64,000 nt of DNA from Caenorhabditis remanei (lineage: Eukaryota > Nematoda > Chromadorea > Rhabditida > Rhabditidae). Positions 1 to 11,465 of the stretch are shown here, in pieces (the first letter of the stretch is position 1; each line of letters starts with the position of its first letter). The stretch spans positions 1 to 64,000 of the forward strand of contig NW_026526143.1 of NCBI RefSeq assembly GCF_010183535.1. The letters run 5' to 3'. The notes below the pieces were generated by a model. The model did not search any database and had not been told where the DNA came from. It saw only the letters and a list, made by a program, of their open reading frames with translations. The translations under genes and the position numbers were made by a program.

Positions 1-156
1 GAAGCCCGGCCAGAAACACCAAAGAAGAAGATCAAAATCCCGGATATGCCTGAAGTTGTATTGGAAGAGGATGAGGACATTCCGGATGGCCAGGGTATTC
101 TTCTGGAGCGTCAGGCGGCATTGTTTGCAGCGGAATTGGAGAAGCAATTCAATTAA
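1..156 (+). CDS. 3' end of an unidentified gene (last 51 codons)
   Basis: Frame 1 is open from the window edge to a TAA at 154-156. The tail is charged: a basic PKKKIKIP stretch, then an acidic VLEEDEDIPD segment, ending in a probable helix rich in Ala, Glu and Leu (RQAALFAAELEKQFN). No domain can be recognised from so short a piece and the start lies outside the window. It is called coding because of its composition and clean open frame next to an AT-rich 3' flank; it could be chance. Confidence 0.55.
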   Translation, partial: EARPETPKKKIKIPDMPEVVLEEDEDIPDGQGILLERQAALFAAELEKQFN

Positions 157-241
157 TTCTGATTATTTAATCTTTTTGGATTATTTAAAGAATAAATGTT
201 GTTTTTGATGATAATGGATTTTTACACAAAAGCTGACATTA

Positions 242-394
242 AGATAGAGAGATAGAGAGATAGAGAGATAGAGAGATAGAGAGATAGAGAGATAGAGAGA
301 TAGAGAGATAGAGAGATAGAGAGATAGAGAGATAGAGAGATAGAGAGATAGAGAGATAGAGAGATAGAGAGATAGAGAGATAGAGAGATAGAGA
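242..394. repeat. (GATAGAGA)n microsatellite
   Basis: An almost pure 8-bp GATAGAGA tandem array of about 19 units lies in the gap between the first gene end and the kinase gene. The remaining sequence from 395 to 719 is AT-rich and shows nothing else that I can support; it would hold the 3' UTR of the minus-strand kinase gene. Confidence 0.95.
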
Positions 395-719
395 GGAATA
401 GACTCAGACTTGTCAAGGTGCCAAAATTCAAAATGCAAAATTTTTTGAATTTTTTCGTCTAAAAGACCGGTCAGAAATTTAGAAAGGTTTTTTGATAAAA
501 TGTTTTATTTAAAGCACCGGGTTGATATTTCAAGGCGAGAACAACATTATACAGTTTTACCGAATATACTTACACAGTACAATATATCACTGATAAAATA
601 ACGGAATACTCGTCCGAAACACATATTTTGTTACAGACAAAAATGTTTGGGAGAAAGGAAATTATGTAAAAGAAATAGATAGAAGTGATGGGAATTAACT
701 GAATCTGTGACCGGAAAAA

Positions 720-1892
720 TTACTCTTTGTAGTCAATTTTTGGCTTGTTACGCAACGTCGTTTTCCTGCCGGCATCACTTGATTCGCCCTTTCCACTGTC
801 TTTCATAGCTGACTTGTTGTTCTTTTTCCACTGGTTCGCTGTTTCACTTTTCAAAGCGTTTTTGCCAAGTACCTTATTGATATCTTCTATCTTAGTTTTT
901 TTCTCTGCCTCTTCCGTCGTGTCAACAATCCATGAGTGGAAAAATAGTGTTTTGGTTGACGGACGTTGCGATGGAATTTTTTGGAGGCACTCGGATATGA
1001 GAAGAGCAGCGATAATAGGAATTTTGTCGTGCATTTTGTAGGAGCCAGCACATATTTTCTTCTCCAGACTGCCATCATCTTCGTCGTCGAATGCATATTG
1101 TCCAGTTAACATTTCAAACACAATGCAGCCAAAAGACCAAACGTCAACGGAGTAACTCTGTTGCTGACATTTGATAACTTCTGGGGCCATATAATTCAAC
1201 GTACCGCATTTTCCTTCAATTCTGAAAAAAAAAAACAAATATAGAAAATTTTGATAAGCAAAATACCTGTTTTGGAAGTCTGCCATTCCGAAATCAGTTA
1301 TTCTTATCTCTTCATTGTCACCAATAAGGATGTTATCAGGTTTGAGATCACGATGAACTATCTTCTTAGAGTGTAAATACACGAGAGCGTTCAGAATTTC
1401 GAAAGAAATTCTGGCACACTCAATTCTATCAAGTGATCCTTGTTTGTCCATATAACTTGACAGTGAGCCTTTCACATAATATGGCATGACGAGATGGAAA
1501 TATTCGTCAGTTTGGTAATAACCAAACAAGGGCAAAATGTTCTTGTTATTGGACAGCATGTGAATTCGAGTCTCAGTCAATAGTGTGTACTTTTGCAGCT
1601 CCTTTCTCGAGTTCTTCATCCGCTTAACAGCAACTTTCGTGTCATTCGGAATGCATTGAGCAATGAAAACTTCTCCGAAGGCTCCTTTTCCAATTTTTTC
1701 TAAAAAGACGAGGTTGTGCTCCGAGAATTGTGCATGGAGGCGATTTTCTGGATTTCCTGCGTCTTTCAGATGCTCCAGACACTGCATGCGTTTTTGTTCT
1801 TCCCGCTGTTCCTCCACGTTTCGGAAATAACGGAAGTGACGAGACCATTTCCTCATGTAGTAGTACAAATCGTCCTGCCTGAAATGATAAAT

Positions 1893-1924
<32 letters not shown>

Positions 1925-3140
1925 TTTTTTCGAGTTAATAAATAAATAAATAATGTGTTAATTTAATTTTCATATATGAAATCAAAAATACTTACGAGTC
2001 GTCTGTCACTTGCAAAATAACCGATCCATCGACGGAACCCGTTAGAATCCAATTTTCAATTGTTTCGAAGCAAGAAAATCCTTGTTTGTGGCCTTTGTAT
2101 CGAAGAATAACTTCCTCGGTCTTCAAGTCTTTGGAATAACGCACGAATTGAGTCTGAAACGTTACTATGTTGGATATCAAAGATAACAAACTAGATACCT
2201 TGGAGGAGTTCCTGGTTTTGTGCCCACAAATCGCTATGATTGGGGCTTTATCCAATTTACCTTTGAAAAAGCACCCATACCAGTAATGTTTTGAATCATA
2301 CTTTAACCTGAAAAAAAAATGTTGCAATTGTGAATTCATTCTTGGATAGCTCACGTGGCACTTTGTTCCGGAAGCAACTCGGAGTCCAACAAGCTTGCGG
2401 TTCCTTTGTAAAACGTGATGTTGCCTTCCTGAAGCACGATCATCTCATCGCCATCAGTCGAAGCAATAGACTTTATTTCAATGTTATTCCATTCCTTAAT
2501 TTTCCACTGCTTCTCACATATGTTTGGCAATACACTGACAATTCCACCATCTACGTATCCGAGATGCAAAATTCCATGTTGCGAGTAGTTCATCGCAGAC
2601 AGAGGTGCTGGTCTTGCATTCTAAAAAGTGTAAAGTTATGGTGAATTTTTTGGATACGAAAATTATACAGAAAAAACTCACCACGCGATATTCTGGTGTT
2701 TTTATCTTACGAATGTCGAACAAGTAGACAGGTGTATTATTTATAACAGGCGTTATTGTTCCAATTGCTATTTGTTCATTTTTTGTGCAGACAGCACTTT
2801 TGATGATTTGTTCGTTATTCGGAATGAATAATTTGAAACTAGCGATAGCCTTTGTACGAATGTCGATGACGTTGATACTCATATCATCATTGATGACGTA
2901 TATCTCGCCTGGAAAACGAATCTATCCATTAAACTTTGACAGCAAAAAAAACCCACTCGTTTTTGTTTGGCTACATTTTGCTGCCTTCACTCCGCTCATT
3001 TTGTACGATTGAACGACAGATCCGTTTTCCAGTGAATGAACTGAAATCTGAGCTGACTCAGCAGTTACAGATAGTTCATTCTGGAATCCGAGAAACTGTA
3101 CATCAATAATTGGAGAGCCAAATTGAAGAGTACGAGCCAT
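720..3140 (-). CDS. WD-repeat-like plus Ser/Thr protein kinase gene (7 exons, 685 aa)
   Basis: Exons on the minus strand are 2957-3140, 2682-2908, 2355-2620, 2199-2307, 1996-2153, 1267-1878 and 720-1221. All junctions are GT-AG, and the joined length of 2058 nt keeps one frame. The first half (about residues 1-310) looks like a beta-propeller, with a WD-type unit ending ILTGSVDGSVILQ. The second half is a protein kinase: glycine loop GKGAFGEVF, VAVKRM lysine, HRDLKPDN catalytic loop, DFGMA and APE motifs, all present, so it is probably active. The C-terminal tail is basic and Ser/Lys rich. An acceptor-like TTTTCAG lies about 20 bp before the ATG. A paralogue with matching exon lengths is at 31855-34276. 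The propeller-plus-kinase order recalls IRE1, but I see no transmembrane segment or nuclease domain, so I do not assign it to a family. Confidence 0.85.
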
Positions 3141-3404
3141 GTTGCAACGACCAGAATGTCTGAAAACAAAAGTTGATTGAAAACGTTGGTTGAGAAGAAT
3201 TATGAGAGTTATACGTCAAATTGAGAACATTTGGAGAAGAATAAACACAAAAAAAGGTATGGAAAAAAGAAGAGTTATTAAGATAAATTATTGCTGAATG
3301 TTAAAAAGCAGTCTCAATAGAGAAGAGGGTGCTGAGGAAAGAGAAAAAGTGTGAAAGTGTAAAGAAATGTGAGAAAAATGGCTAATGGGAATGAGAGAAA
3401 AATT

Positions 3405-3640
3405 GACTCTATTCTAGTTTAGATGTCCCTTAAAAACTGGAACGTCCCAAAACACTTAAACGTCCCTTAAAACACTTATACGTCCTTTTGAGCACTAATT
3501 TTTTTCCGAGAAGTAAAACGTCTTTTCAGATATTTAGACAAATAATATTCACAGAACCCACAAAATGAATAGTGTCTTGAAATTCCAAAAATTAGTTGCA
3601 AATATTTACACGTCCCTGAATGTCGAGAAGCAGTCTCAAT
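3405..3640. repeat. Relic related to the 48.8-kb foldback element
   Basis: The spacer between the kinase gene and its upstream neighbour contains TCTATTCTAGTTTAGATGTC followed by short units ending in ACGTCCC, spaced 20-30 bp apart. The same start and units form the end of the foldback element at 48793 (TCTATTACAGTTTAGGCGTC). I read this as a decayed, mostly one-sided remnant. It is repeated at 7908-8143 and, inverted, at 31350-31580 as part of the segmental duplication. Confidence 0.6.
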
Positions 3641-6504
3641 AGAGGAGAGAGAAAAAGTATGAAAGTGTGATGAAGTGTGCGGCGAGTAAAACCTCTTCGT
3701 TCTTTTCACGTGTTTCCCAAATTGCGGGAAGACGAGAATTTTGAGACCGCCAGTTTTCCTTGTTGGACAGTTGCAAGTTTCTTGAAAGAGTTCTCGCGGT
3801 CCGTGGGACAATCATACGCGAGGTTCCAACTAGATCCAATGAACAGTTTGGTTTGTTGTCAGTGATCTTTGCGAGTTCGACTTCTTTCTTGGCGGTATCT
3901 GGTAAAGCGATGACGCTTTCTAGTTGTTTTTTCGGTTTGATAACCTTATCCACTGTTGCTGGTTCTGTTTGAACAGGTTTTGTGGGAATGAGCTTAGTGC
4001 CGTTGATATTTTGCTTGACAACTGAAGTGGCCTGCTGAGATGCGAGAAACGCTTGCATACGTTTTGCCGCTCCTGCTAATTCACTGTCCTCAGCTTGGTT
4101 GAGCTTTGGTTGATTTGTATTGATTCCTTGCAGACTTATAGCAGTCAATGGAAGAGAAGTAACATTTTTGGTTTTGCACGGTTCTTCTGAAATTGGATTT
4201 AGCTTTGCAAATGTAGTCTGTTTTCTGGAAACAAAGAACATCAACTCACGTTTTGCAGTTATATCCACGCCATCTATGTTCGCACCTTTGTTCACTTGTG
4301 GTTGTTTTTGATCGCATTCAGGAAATCTATCAGTTTGTTGAATAATAGATATCTGACCATGTCTCCAGTTGCTGTCTCCGGAAACTTTTTGCCTGCTGAT
4401 TTAGCCTGTTTAGCAGCAAGGAAAGCTTGCATCCGCTTCTCGGCTTCCAAAATTGCGTCTTCTTTAGCCGGACTGGTTTGAAATGTTCCTTGGGGATGAT
4501 TGCTGTTTTCCGGTTGTTTCCACACAGTGAGATTCCAGCAGTCGCCGATAAACCGGCCTTCAATGATGCGTCCCCTATTGCCCTACTAGTTTCAAATGTT
4601 GGTTTGTTGTTCATCATGATTGTGTTGTTTTTGCAAAGTGAAGTACCAGCAGCGGTCAAGGAATCTCGTGTTTCATTATCCGGGGTTTCTGGAAGCCCAA
4701 TTTCGATCTCGGAAATATGTGATTGAGCTGAAGATGCCACATTGATGTTCACTGTGACTACAGGAACGGTTTGTTTGAAATCAAGGAACTTCTGCATACG
4801 CTTAGCCGCTTCTTCTAGTTCACTATATTTTGCTTGGCCGAGTTGAGACTCCTTTGAGTCTTTTTCAGACAGTACAACTGCAGGTTCTTGAGAAGTGGGT
4901 GCATCCACAGTTTTGACCTCGTTTCCAGTGGAACTCGTTTGAAACATTTTCCCTCCATTCTTGTTTCCTTTTGTCTTAAGGAATTCAATCATTCGTCTGT
5001 GGGCATCGGCGAACTCATCATTGCACGGCAACGAATCTTCAGTATCTGGTTTTTTGTTGTCATCAGTCGTGTTTTTATTCAACTGATCCATTACTGATGG
5101 CGTTGGTAATTCATTACTGACAATCTTCAAAGTTTCCATGTATTCGCTGGTGATGTGTGTAACTTTATCAACTATGGTTGACTTGTCAGATGTGAATCGG
5201 TTGAACGCACTTCCAGAAGTCATCGGAGTAGTCTGTGGAGATTTCGCCCCCGCCAACTTTTCAGCTTCGATCAGAGCATCTTTTTTTGCTGGACTGGTTT
5301 GAACTGCAGATGCAGAGCTGATATCATTGTCTACTACTGTTGAAGGTTTAGCATGAAACAATGAATCTTGATTTTCTTTTGGATGAACAATAACAGCTCC
5401 AACAGTAGACTTTTCGAGTTCTGATTTGGAGAAACCACGTTCCGTGAACTCATCCAATCCAATGATTTTCTGTTTTTCTTGATCAATGTCCATCAGAGTT
5501 GGAGGACTAAGCACCGTATTTTTTTTTTGACAAGTGAAGTTGCTTGATCCAAAGCAAGAATCATCCGCAGGCGCTTTTCAGAGTTTCCCTGCTCATTTTT
5601 CTTGTGTGCTTTGGAGCTGGCCCTGATGTTTTCCAGATAGTTTTGCAGTTTTTGAAGCACTTTTGGTTTCTTTTTTCTTGAAAAAATCCATTATTTGACT
5701 GTTAGCATTGGCAGGCTTATTATCTCATCTTTGACAGATCTGCTGTTCAAGGTACTGCCGGTTCCAATTGCTTGTTCTTAGTCGGTAGAACTTTTTCCTG
5801 TTGATGGCTCGCTCCTTTTCGATGGTGTTGTAAAAAGATTCTCGAGATGATCGTTAGTACCCAATACATTCTGAAAATATGACAGCTACTCAAAAGCCCA
5901 AATCGCAGTTTTCACTTACTGTATCTTGTAGACGCGTTGCAGCCAAAATTTTAGAATATCCAGAGTACAGCAGCTTTGAATATCCAGCAAATGAGTGAGG
6001 TTGGTCTGGAGATCGGGGAACGAACATTTCAAAAGGTTTGTATTCGTCTCTAGGTGGCGTTCCAAATGGATAAAAGTTGCGTGGTGTATGCTGTAACAAA
6101 AAAACTGTTTCACTCGCAAAAGTGAAAGACAGTACTCACCGAGTGTTTTCTTTCTAAAATCGATTGATTTTCACCACTTCCAACGTTTTTGAATCTGTCC
6201 AAACGACCAACCACTTCAGAGTTTTTGATTTGTTTGAGAGCGTATTCAAAGAAATCAGAATTGGAAACACTCTGAAAAAAAATTTTGATTATACGGCGAG
6301 TTAGGTCTCTGAAATAGAATTCTACAAATCTGAAAGTGTATCAATACTCACCGAGAAAAAGAAGTTGTTACCGAGTGAATGACGGGAATCCGAATGTGGA
6401 GATAAGCACTCAATTTTTGAACCGTTTCTGGCTTCTCCATTCAACGAAAAACCATCAACTGGCGGCACGGGAATTTCTTTTTTGAAACGCTTTTGTCCAA
6501 TCAT
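3636..6504 (-). pseudogene. Repeat-protein gene, copy A (disabled)
   Basis: The first exons are 6352-6504, 6140-6271, 5920-6090 and 5778-5870; all junctions are GT-AG and they encode 182 aa before a TAA. Beyond the stop, open frames continue to about 3636 (394 aa at 4330-5514, then 4292-4525 and 3636-4295). They carry at least five degenerate copies of a module of the type AEKRMQAFLAAKQ (also AAKRMQKFLDFKQ, AHRRMIEFLKTKG, AAKRMQAFLASQQ), often preceded by QTSPAK.DA. The module crosses frames near 4530 and near the A/T run at 5519, so several frameshifts or lost introns separate the pieces. The protein is hydrophilic, without signal or membrane segments. I do not recognise the family. It is probably a decayed gene; an expressed shorter product from the first four exons is possible. 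Confidence 0.6.
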
Positions 6505-6925
6505 GTTGCTTCCAAGTTTGTATTAAGGAAAAGTGAAGGGTAAATAGACTAATATGATACAGACAGACATAACTGAAAAATAAAACAATGCACCCATCCC
6601 CAAACGTCCTATTCAAAGAAAGAAAAACATAAATGAATGCTAGACCTCCCGTCCCGCCCGCACAAAAATAGTGTGTATATATAAGAGACGGAGAGAGAGA
6701 AACGGACCACCTGTCTCGGGCGAACAAAAATAGAGTGTGTATATAAGAGACGGAGAAAGAAACGGACCTCCACTAAACAAACAAAAAACGGTCCGTTGTC
6801 TAGAGAGAAAGACCATCTCATTATAGGGGATGAAGGAGGGAGGAGGTTGTTAGAGAAAGCAAAAAAGGTCTTAAAATAGGTTTTTGTTGAGAGGGCAGCG
6901 AAAGAACCTGGTATTCTTTACTTAT
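6505..6925. other. Upstream region of the repeat-protein gene
   Basis: Sequence 5' of the minus-strand gene holds two near-identical blocks reading ATATAAGAGACGGAGA (about 6678 and 6738), each beside AAACGGACC and separated by about 60 bp. TATATAAG could be a core promoter motif on the plus strand, but no plus-strand gene follows. No coding sequence is supported here. The same region is repeated at 11008-11428 and, inverted, at 28200-28601. Confidence 0.4.
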
Positions 6926-7078
6926 AGCCCCCACCCCCCTAGAGCTCCCCCCCCCCCCCCCACCCACGCAAGGAAATCATTGTACTCTAATTATTGAACT
7001 ATTGAATATCCGCCCCCCCCCCCCACCATAGAACAAGAGGCCCCCACCATAGAACAAGAGGCCCCACCATAGAACAAG
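6926..7078 (-). mobile_element. Merlin transposon right-end remnant (unit A)
   Basis: This stretch matches the right end of the Merlin copy at 27970-28194 in reverse orientation. It includes the terminal TTTACTTATAGCCCCC segment, a C15 run (6947-6961), a C12 run near 7012-7024, and subterminal repeats of the type CCCCCACCATAGAACAAGAG. It stops abruptly at 7078, where unit B begins in the middle of the kinase gene, so the rest of the transposon is missing here. Confidence 0.75.
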
Positions 7079-7643
7079 ATGTTGCGAGTAGTTCATCGCA
7101 GACAGAGGTGCTGGTCTTGCATTCTAAAAAGTGTAAAGTTATGGTGAATTTTTTGGATACGAAAATTATACAGAAAAAACTCACCACGCGATATTCTGGT
7201 GTTTTTATCTTACGAATGTCGAACAAGTAGACAGGTGTATTATTTATAACAGGCGTTATTGTTCCAATTGCTATTTGTTCATTTTTTGTGCAGACAGCAC
7301 TTTTGATGATTTGTTCGTTATTCGGAATGAATAATTTGAAACTAGCGATAGCCTTTGTACGAATGTCGATGACGTTGATACTCATATCATCATTGATGAC
7401 GTATATCTCGCCTGGAAAACGAATCTATCCATTAAACTTTGACAGCAAAAAAAACCCACTCGTTTTTGTTTGGCTACATTTTGCTGCCTTCACTCCGCTC
7501 ATTTTGTACGATTGAACGACAGATCCGTTTTCCAGTGAATGAACTGAAATCTGAGCTGACTCAGCAGTTACAGATAGTTCATTCTGGAATCCGAGAAACT
7601 GTACATCAATAATTGGAGAGCCAAATTGAAGAGTACGAGCCAT
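7079..7643 (-). pseudogene. 5' fragment of the WD/kinase gene
   Basis: Copies of exon 1 (7460-7643), exon 2 (7185-7411) and the first part of exon 3 (to 7123) of the kinase gene, with the same splice sites. The fragment lacks the rest of the WD-like region and the whole kinase domain because the duplication starts inside exon 3. Any transcript would run into the C-rich Merlin remnant. It has the full upstream region, so it could be transcribed, but it cannot make a kinase. Confidence 0.85.
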
Positions 7644-7907
7644 GTTGCAACGACCAGAATGTCTGAAAACAAAAGTTGATTGAAAACGTTGGTTGAGAAG
7701 AATTATGAGAGTTATACGTCAAATTGAGAACATTTGGAGAAGAATAAACACAAAAAAAGGTATGGAAAAAAGAAGAGTTATTAAGATAAATTATTGCTGA
7801 ATGTTAAAAAGCAGTCTCAATAGAGAAGAGGGTGCTGAGGAAAGAGAAAAAGTGTGAAAGTGTAAAGAAATGTGAGAAAAATGGCTAATGGGAATGAGAG
7901 AAAAATT

Positions 7908-8143
7908 GACTCTATTCTAGTTTAGATGTCCCTTAAAAACTGGAACGTCCCAAAACACTTAAACGTCCCTTAAAACACTTATACGTCCTTTTGAGCACTA
8001 ATTTTTTTCCGAGAAGTAAAACGTCTTTTCAGATATTTAGACAAATAATATTCACAGAACCCACAAAATGAATAGTGTCTTGAAATTCCAAAAATTAGTT
8101 GCAAATATTTACACGTCCCTGAATGTCGAGAAGCAGTCTCAAT
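7908..8143. repeat. Foldback-element relic, unit B copy
   Basis: Same sequence as 3405-3640, carried by the tandem duplication; contains the TCTATTCTAGTTTAGATGTC start and the following ACGTCC units. Confidence 0.6.
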
Positions 8144-11007
8144 AGAGGAGAGAGAAAAAGTATGAAAGTGTGATGAAGTGTGCGGCGAGTAAAACCTCTT
8201 CGTTCTTTTCACGTGTTTCCCAAATTGCGGGAAGACGAGAATTTTGAGACCGCCAGTTTTCCTTGTTGGACAGTTGCAAGTTTCTTGAAAGAGTTCTCGC
8301 GGTCCGTGGGACAATCATACGCGAGGTTCCAACTAGATCCAATGAACAGTTTGGTTTGTTGTCAGTGATCTTTGCGAGTTCGACTTCTTTCTTGGCGGTA
8401 TCTGGTAAAGCGATGACGCTTTCTAGTTGTTTTTTCGGTTTGATAACCTTATCCACTGTTGCTGGTTCTGTTTGAACAGGTTTTGTGGGAATGAGCTTAG
8501 TGCCGTTGATATTTTGCTTGACAACTGAAGTGGCCTGCTGAGATGCGAGAAACGCTTGCATACGTTTTGCCGCTCCTGCTAATTCACTGTCCTCAGCTTG
8601 GTTGAGCTTTGGTTGATTTGTATTGATTCCTTGCAGACTTATAGCAGTCAATGGAAGAGAAGTAACATTTTTGGTTTTGCACGGTTCTTCTGAAATTGGA
8701 TTTAGCTTTGCAAATGTAGTCTGTTTTCTGGAAACAAAGAACATCAACTCACGTTTTGCAGTTATATCCACGCCATCTATGTTCGCACCTTTGTTCACTT
8801 GTGGTTGTTTTTGATCGCATTCAGGAAATCTATCAGTTTGTTGAATAATAGATATCTGACCATGTCTCCAGTTGCTGGCTCCGGAAACTTTTTGCCTGCT
8901 GATTTAGCCTGTTTAGCAGCAAGGAAAGCTTGCATCCGCTTCTCGGCTTCCAAAATTGCGTCTTCTTTAGCCGGACTGGTTTGAAATGTTCCTTGGGGAT
9001 GATTGCTGTTTTCCGGTTGTTTCCACACAGTGAGATTCCAGCAGTCGCCGATAAACCGGCCTTCAATGATGCGTCCCCTATTGCCCTACTAGTTTCAAAT
9101 GTTGGTTTGTTGTTCATCATGATTGTGTTGTTTTTGCAAAGTGAAGTACCAGCAGCGGTCAAGGAATCTCGTGTTTCATTATCCGGGGTTTCTGGAAGCC
9201 CAATTTCGATCTCGGAAATATGTGATTGAGCTGAAGATGCCACATTGATGTTCACTGTGACTACAGGAACGGTTTGTTTGAAATCAAGGAACTTCTGCAT
9301 ACGCTTAGCCGCTTCTTCTAGTTCACTATATTTTGCTTGGCCGAGTTGAGACTCCTTTGAGTCTTTTTCAGACAGTACAACTGCAGGTTCTTGAGAAGTG
9401 GGTGCATCCACAGTTTTGACCTCGTTTCCAGTGGAACTCGTTTGAAACATTTTCCCTCCATTCTTGTTTCCTTTTGTCTTAAGGAATTCAATCATTCGTC
9501 TGTGGGCATCGGCGAACTCATCATTGCACGGCAACGAATCTTCAGTATCTGGTTTTTTGTTGTCATCAGTCGTGTTTTTATTCAACTGATCCATTACTGA
9601 TGGCGTTGGTAATTCATTACTGACAATCTTCAAAGTTTCCATGTATTCGCTGGTGATGTGTGTAACTTTATCAACTATGGTTGACTTGTCAGATGTGAAT
9701 CGGTTGAACGCACTTCCAGAAGTCATCGGAGTAGTCTGTGGAGATTTCGCCCCCGCCAACTTTTCAGCTTCGATCAGAGCATCTTTTTTTGCTGGACTGG
9801 TTTGAACTGCAGATGCAGAGCTGATATCATTGTCTACTACTGTTGAAGGTTTAGCATGAAACAATGAATCTTGATTTTCTTTTGGATGAACAATAACAGC
9901 TCCAACAGTAGACTTTTCGAGTTCTGATTTGGAGAAACCACGTTCCGTGAACTCATCCAATCCAATGATTTTCTGTTTTTCTTGATCAATGTCCATCAGA
10001 GTTGGAGGACTAAGCACCGTATTTTTTTTTTGACAAGTGAAGTTGCTTGATCCAAAGCAAGAATCATCCGCAGGCGCTTTTCAGAGTTTCCCTGCTCATT
10101 TTTCTTGTGTGCTTTGGAGCTGGCCCTGATGTTTTCCAGATAGTTTTGCAGTTTTTGAAGCACTTTTGGTTTCTTTTTTCTTGAAAAAATCCATTATTTG
10201 ACTGTTAGCATTGGCAGGCTTATTATCTCATCTTTGACAGATCTGCTGTTCAAGGTACTGCCGGTTCCAATTGCTTGTTCTTAGTCGGTAGAACTTTTTC
10301 CTGTTGATGGCTCGCTCCTTTTCGATGGTGTTGTAAAAAGATTCTCGAGATGATCGTTAGTACCCAATACATTCTGAAAATATGACAGCTACTCAAAAGC
10401 CCAAATCGCAGTTTTCACTTACTGTATCTTGTAGACGCGTTGCAGCCAAAATTTTAGAATATCCAGAGTACAGCAGCTTTGAATATCCAGCAAATGAGTG
10501 AGGTTGGTCTGGAGATCGGGGAACGAACATTTCAAAAGGTTTGTATTCGTCTCTAGGTGGCGTTCCAAATGGATAAAAGTTGCGTGGTGTATGCTGTAAC
10601 AAAAAAACTGTTTCACTCGCAAAAGTGAAAGACAGTACTCACCGAGTGTTTTCTTTCTAAAATCGATTGATTTTCACCACTTCCAACGTTTTTGAATCTG
10701 TCCAAACGACCAACCACTTCAGAGTTTTTGATTTGTTTGAGAGCGTATTCAAAGAAATCAGAATTGGAAACACTCTGAAAAAAAATTTTGATTATACGGC
10801 GAGTTAGGTCTCTGAAATAGAATTCTACAAATCTGAAAGTGTATCAATACTCACCGAGAAAAAGAAGTTGTTACCGAGTGAATGACGGGAATCCGAATGT
10901 GGAGATAAGCACTCAATTTTTGAACCGTTTCTGGCTTCTCCATTCAACGAAAAACCATCAACTGGCGGCACGGGAATTTCTTTTTTGAAACGCTTTTGTC
11001 CAATCAT
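8139..11007 (-). pseudogene. Repeat-protein gene, copy B (disabled)
   Basis: Copy of 3636-6504 with the same first exons (10855-11007, 10643-10774, 10423-10593, 10281-10373), the same early TAA, and the same frame changes further on. It differs from copy A by a Thr-to-Pro codon in FPE[T/P]ATGDM and an Arg-to-Ser change (FR[R/S]QQ), both shared with copy C. The sharing of disabling changes shows that the gene was already broken, or had an unusual structure, before duplication. Confidence 0.6.
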
Positions 11008-11465
11008 GTTGCTTCCAAGTTTGTATTAAGGAAAAGTGAAGGGTAAATAGACTAATATGATACAGACAGACATAACTGAAAAATAAAACAATGCACCCAT
11101 CCCCAAACGTCCTATTCAAAGAAAGAAAAACATAAATGAATGCTAGACCTCCCGTCCCGCCCGCACAAAAATAGTGTGTATATATAAGAGACGGAGAGAG
11201 AGAAACGGACCACCTGTCTCGGGCGAACAAAAATAGAGTGTGTATATAAGAGACGGAGAAAGAAACGGACCTCCACTAAACAAACAAAAAACGGTCCGTT
11301 GTCTAGAGAGAAAGACCATCTCATTATAGGGGATGAAGGAGGGAGGAGGTTGTTAGAGAAAGCAAAAAAGGTCTTAAAATAGGTTTTTGTTGAGAGGGCA
11401 GCGAAAGAACCTGGTATTCTTTACTTATAGCCCCCACCCCCCTAGAGCTCCCCCCCCCCCCCCCC
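11008..11465. other. Upstream region and transposon-end remnant, unit B
   Basis: Copy of 6505-6962: the paired ATATAAGAGACGGAGA blocks, the TTTACTTATAGCCCCC terminal segment of Merlin and a C16 run. The homology to unit A ends immediately after the C run, where truncated LTR sequence begins. Confidence 0.8.

Larger units (their letters stand above)
2576..7078. repeat. Segmental duplication unit A (4503 bp)
   Basis: This block recurs in tandem directly downstream with a constant offset of 4503 bp. It contains the first three exons (the third partial) of the kinase gene, the spacer, a complete copy of the repeat-protein pseudogene, and the right end of a Merlin transposon. I noticed two differences from unit B, for example T versus G at 4374/8877 in the GTTGCTG[T/G]CTCC context. 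The unit starts at ATGTTGCG inside exon 3 of the kinase gene. Confidence 0.95.
7079..11465. repeat. Segmental duplication unit B (tandem copy of unit A)
   Basis: Near-identical to 2576-6962. At the right edge the unit ends in a C16 run plus ACC and changes to TACATGAAGG, which is internal LTR sequence. At the two differences noted (4374/8877, and RRQQ versus RSQQ near 4357/8860), B agrees with the inverted copy C against A, suggesting that B and C share the more recent common ancestor or that A acquired both changes. Confidence 0.95.

Noticed and set aside
181..438. Two Leu/Ser-repeat open frames over the GATAGAGA array
   Set aside because: They are translations of a microsatellite; no start context, splice sites or non-repeat sequence supports a gene.
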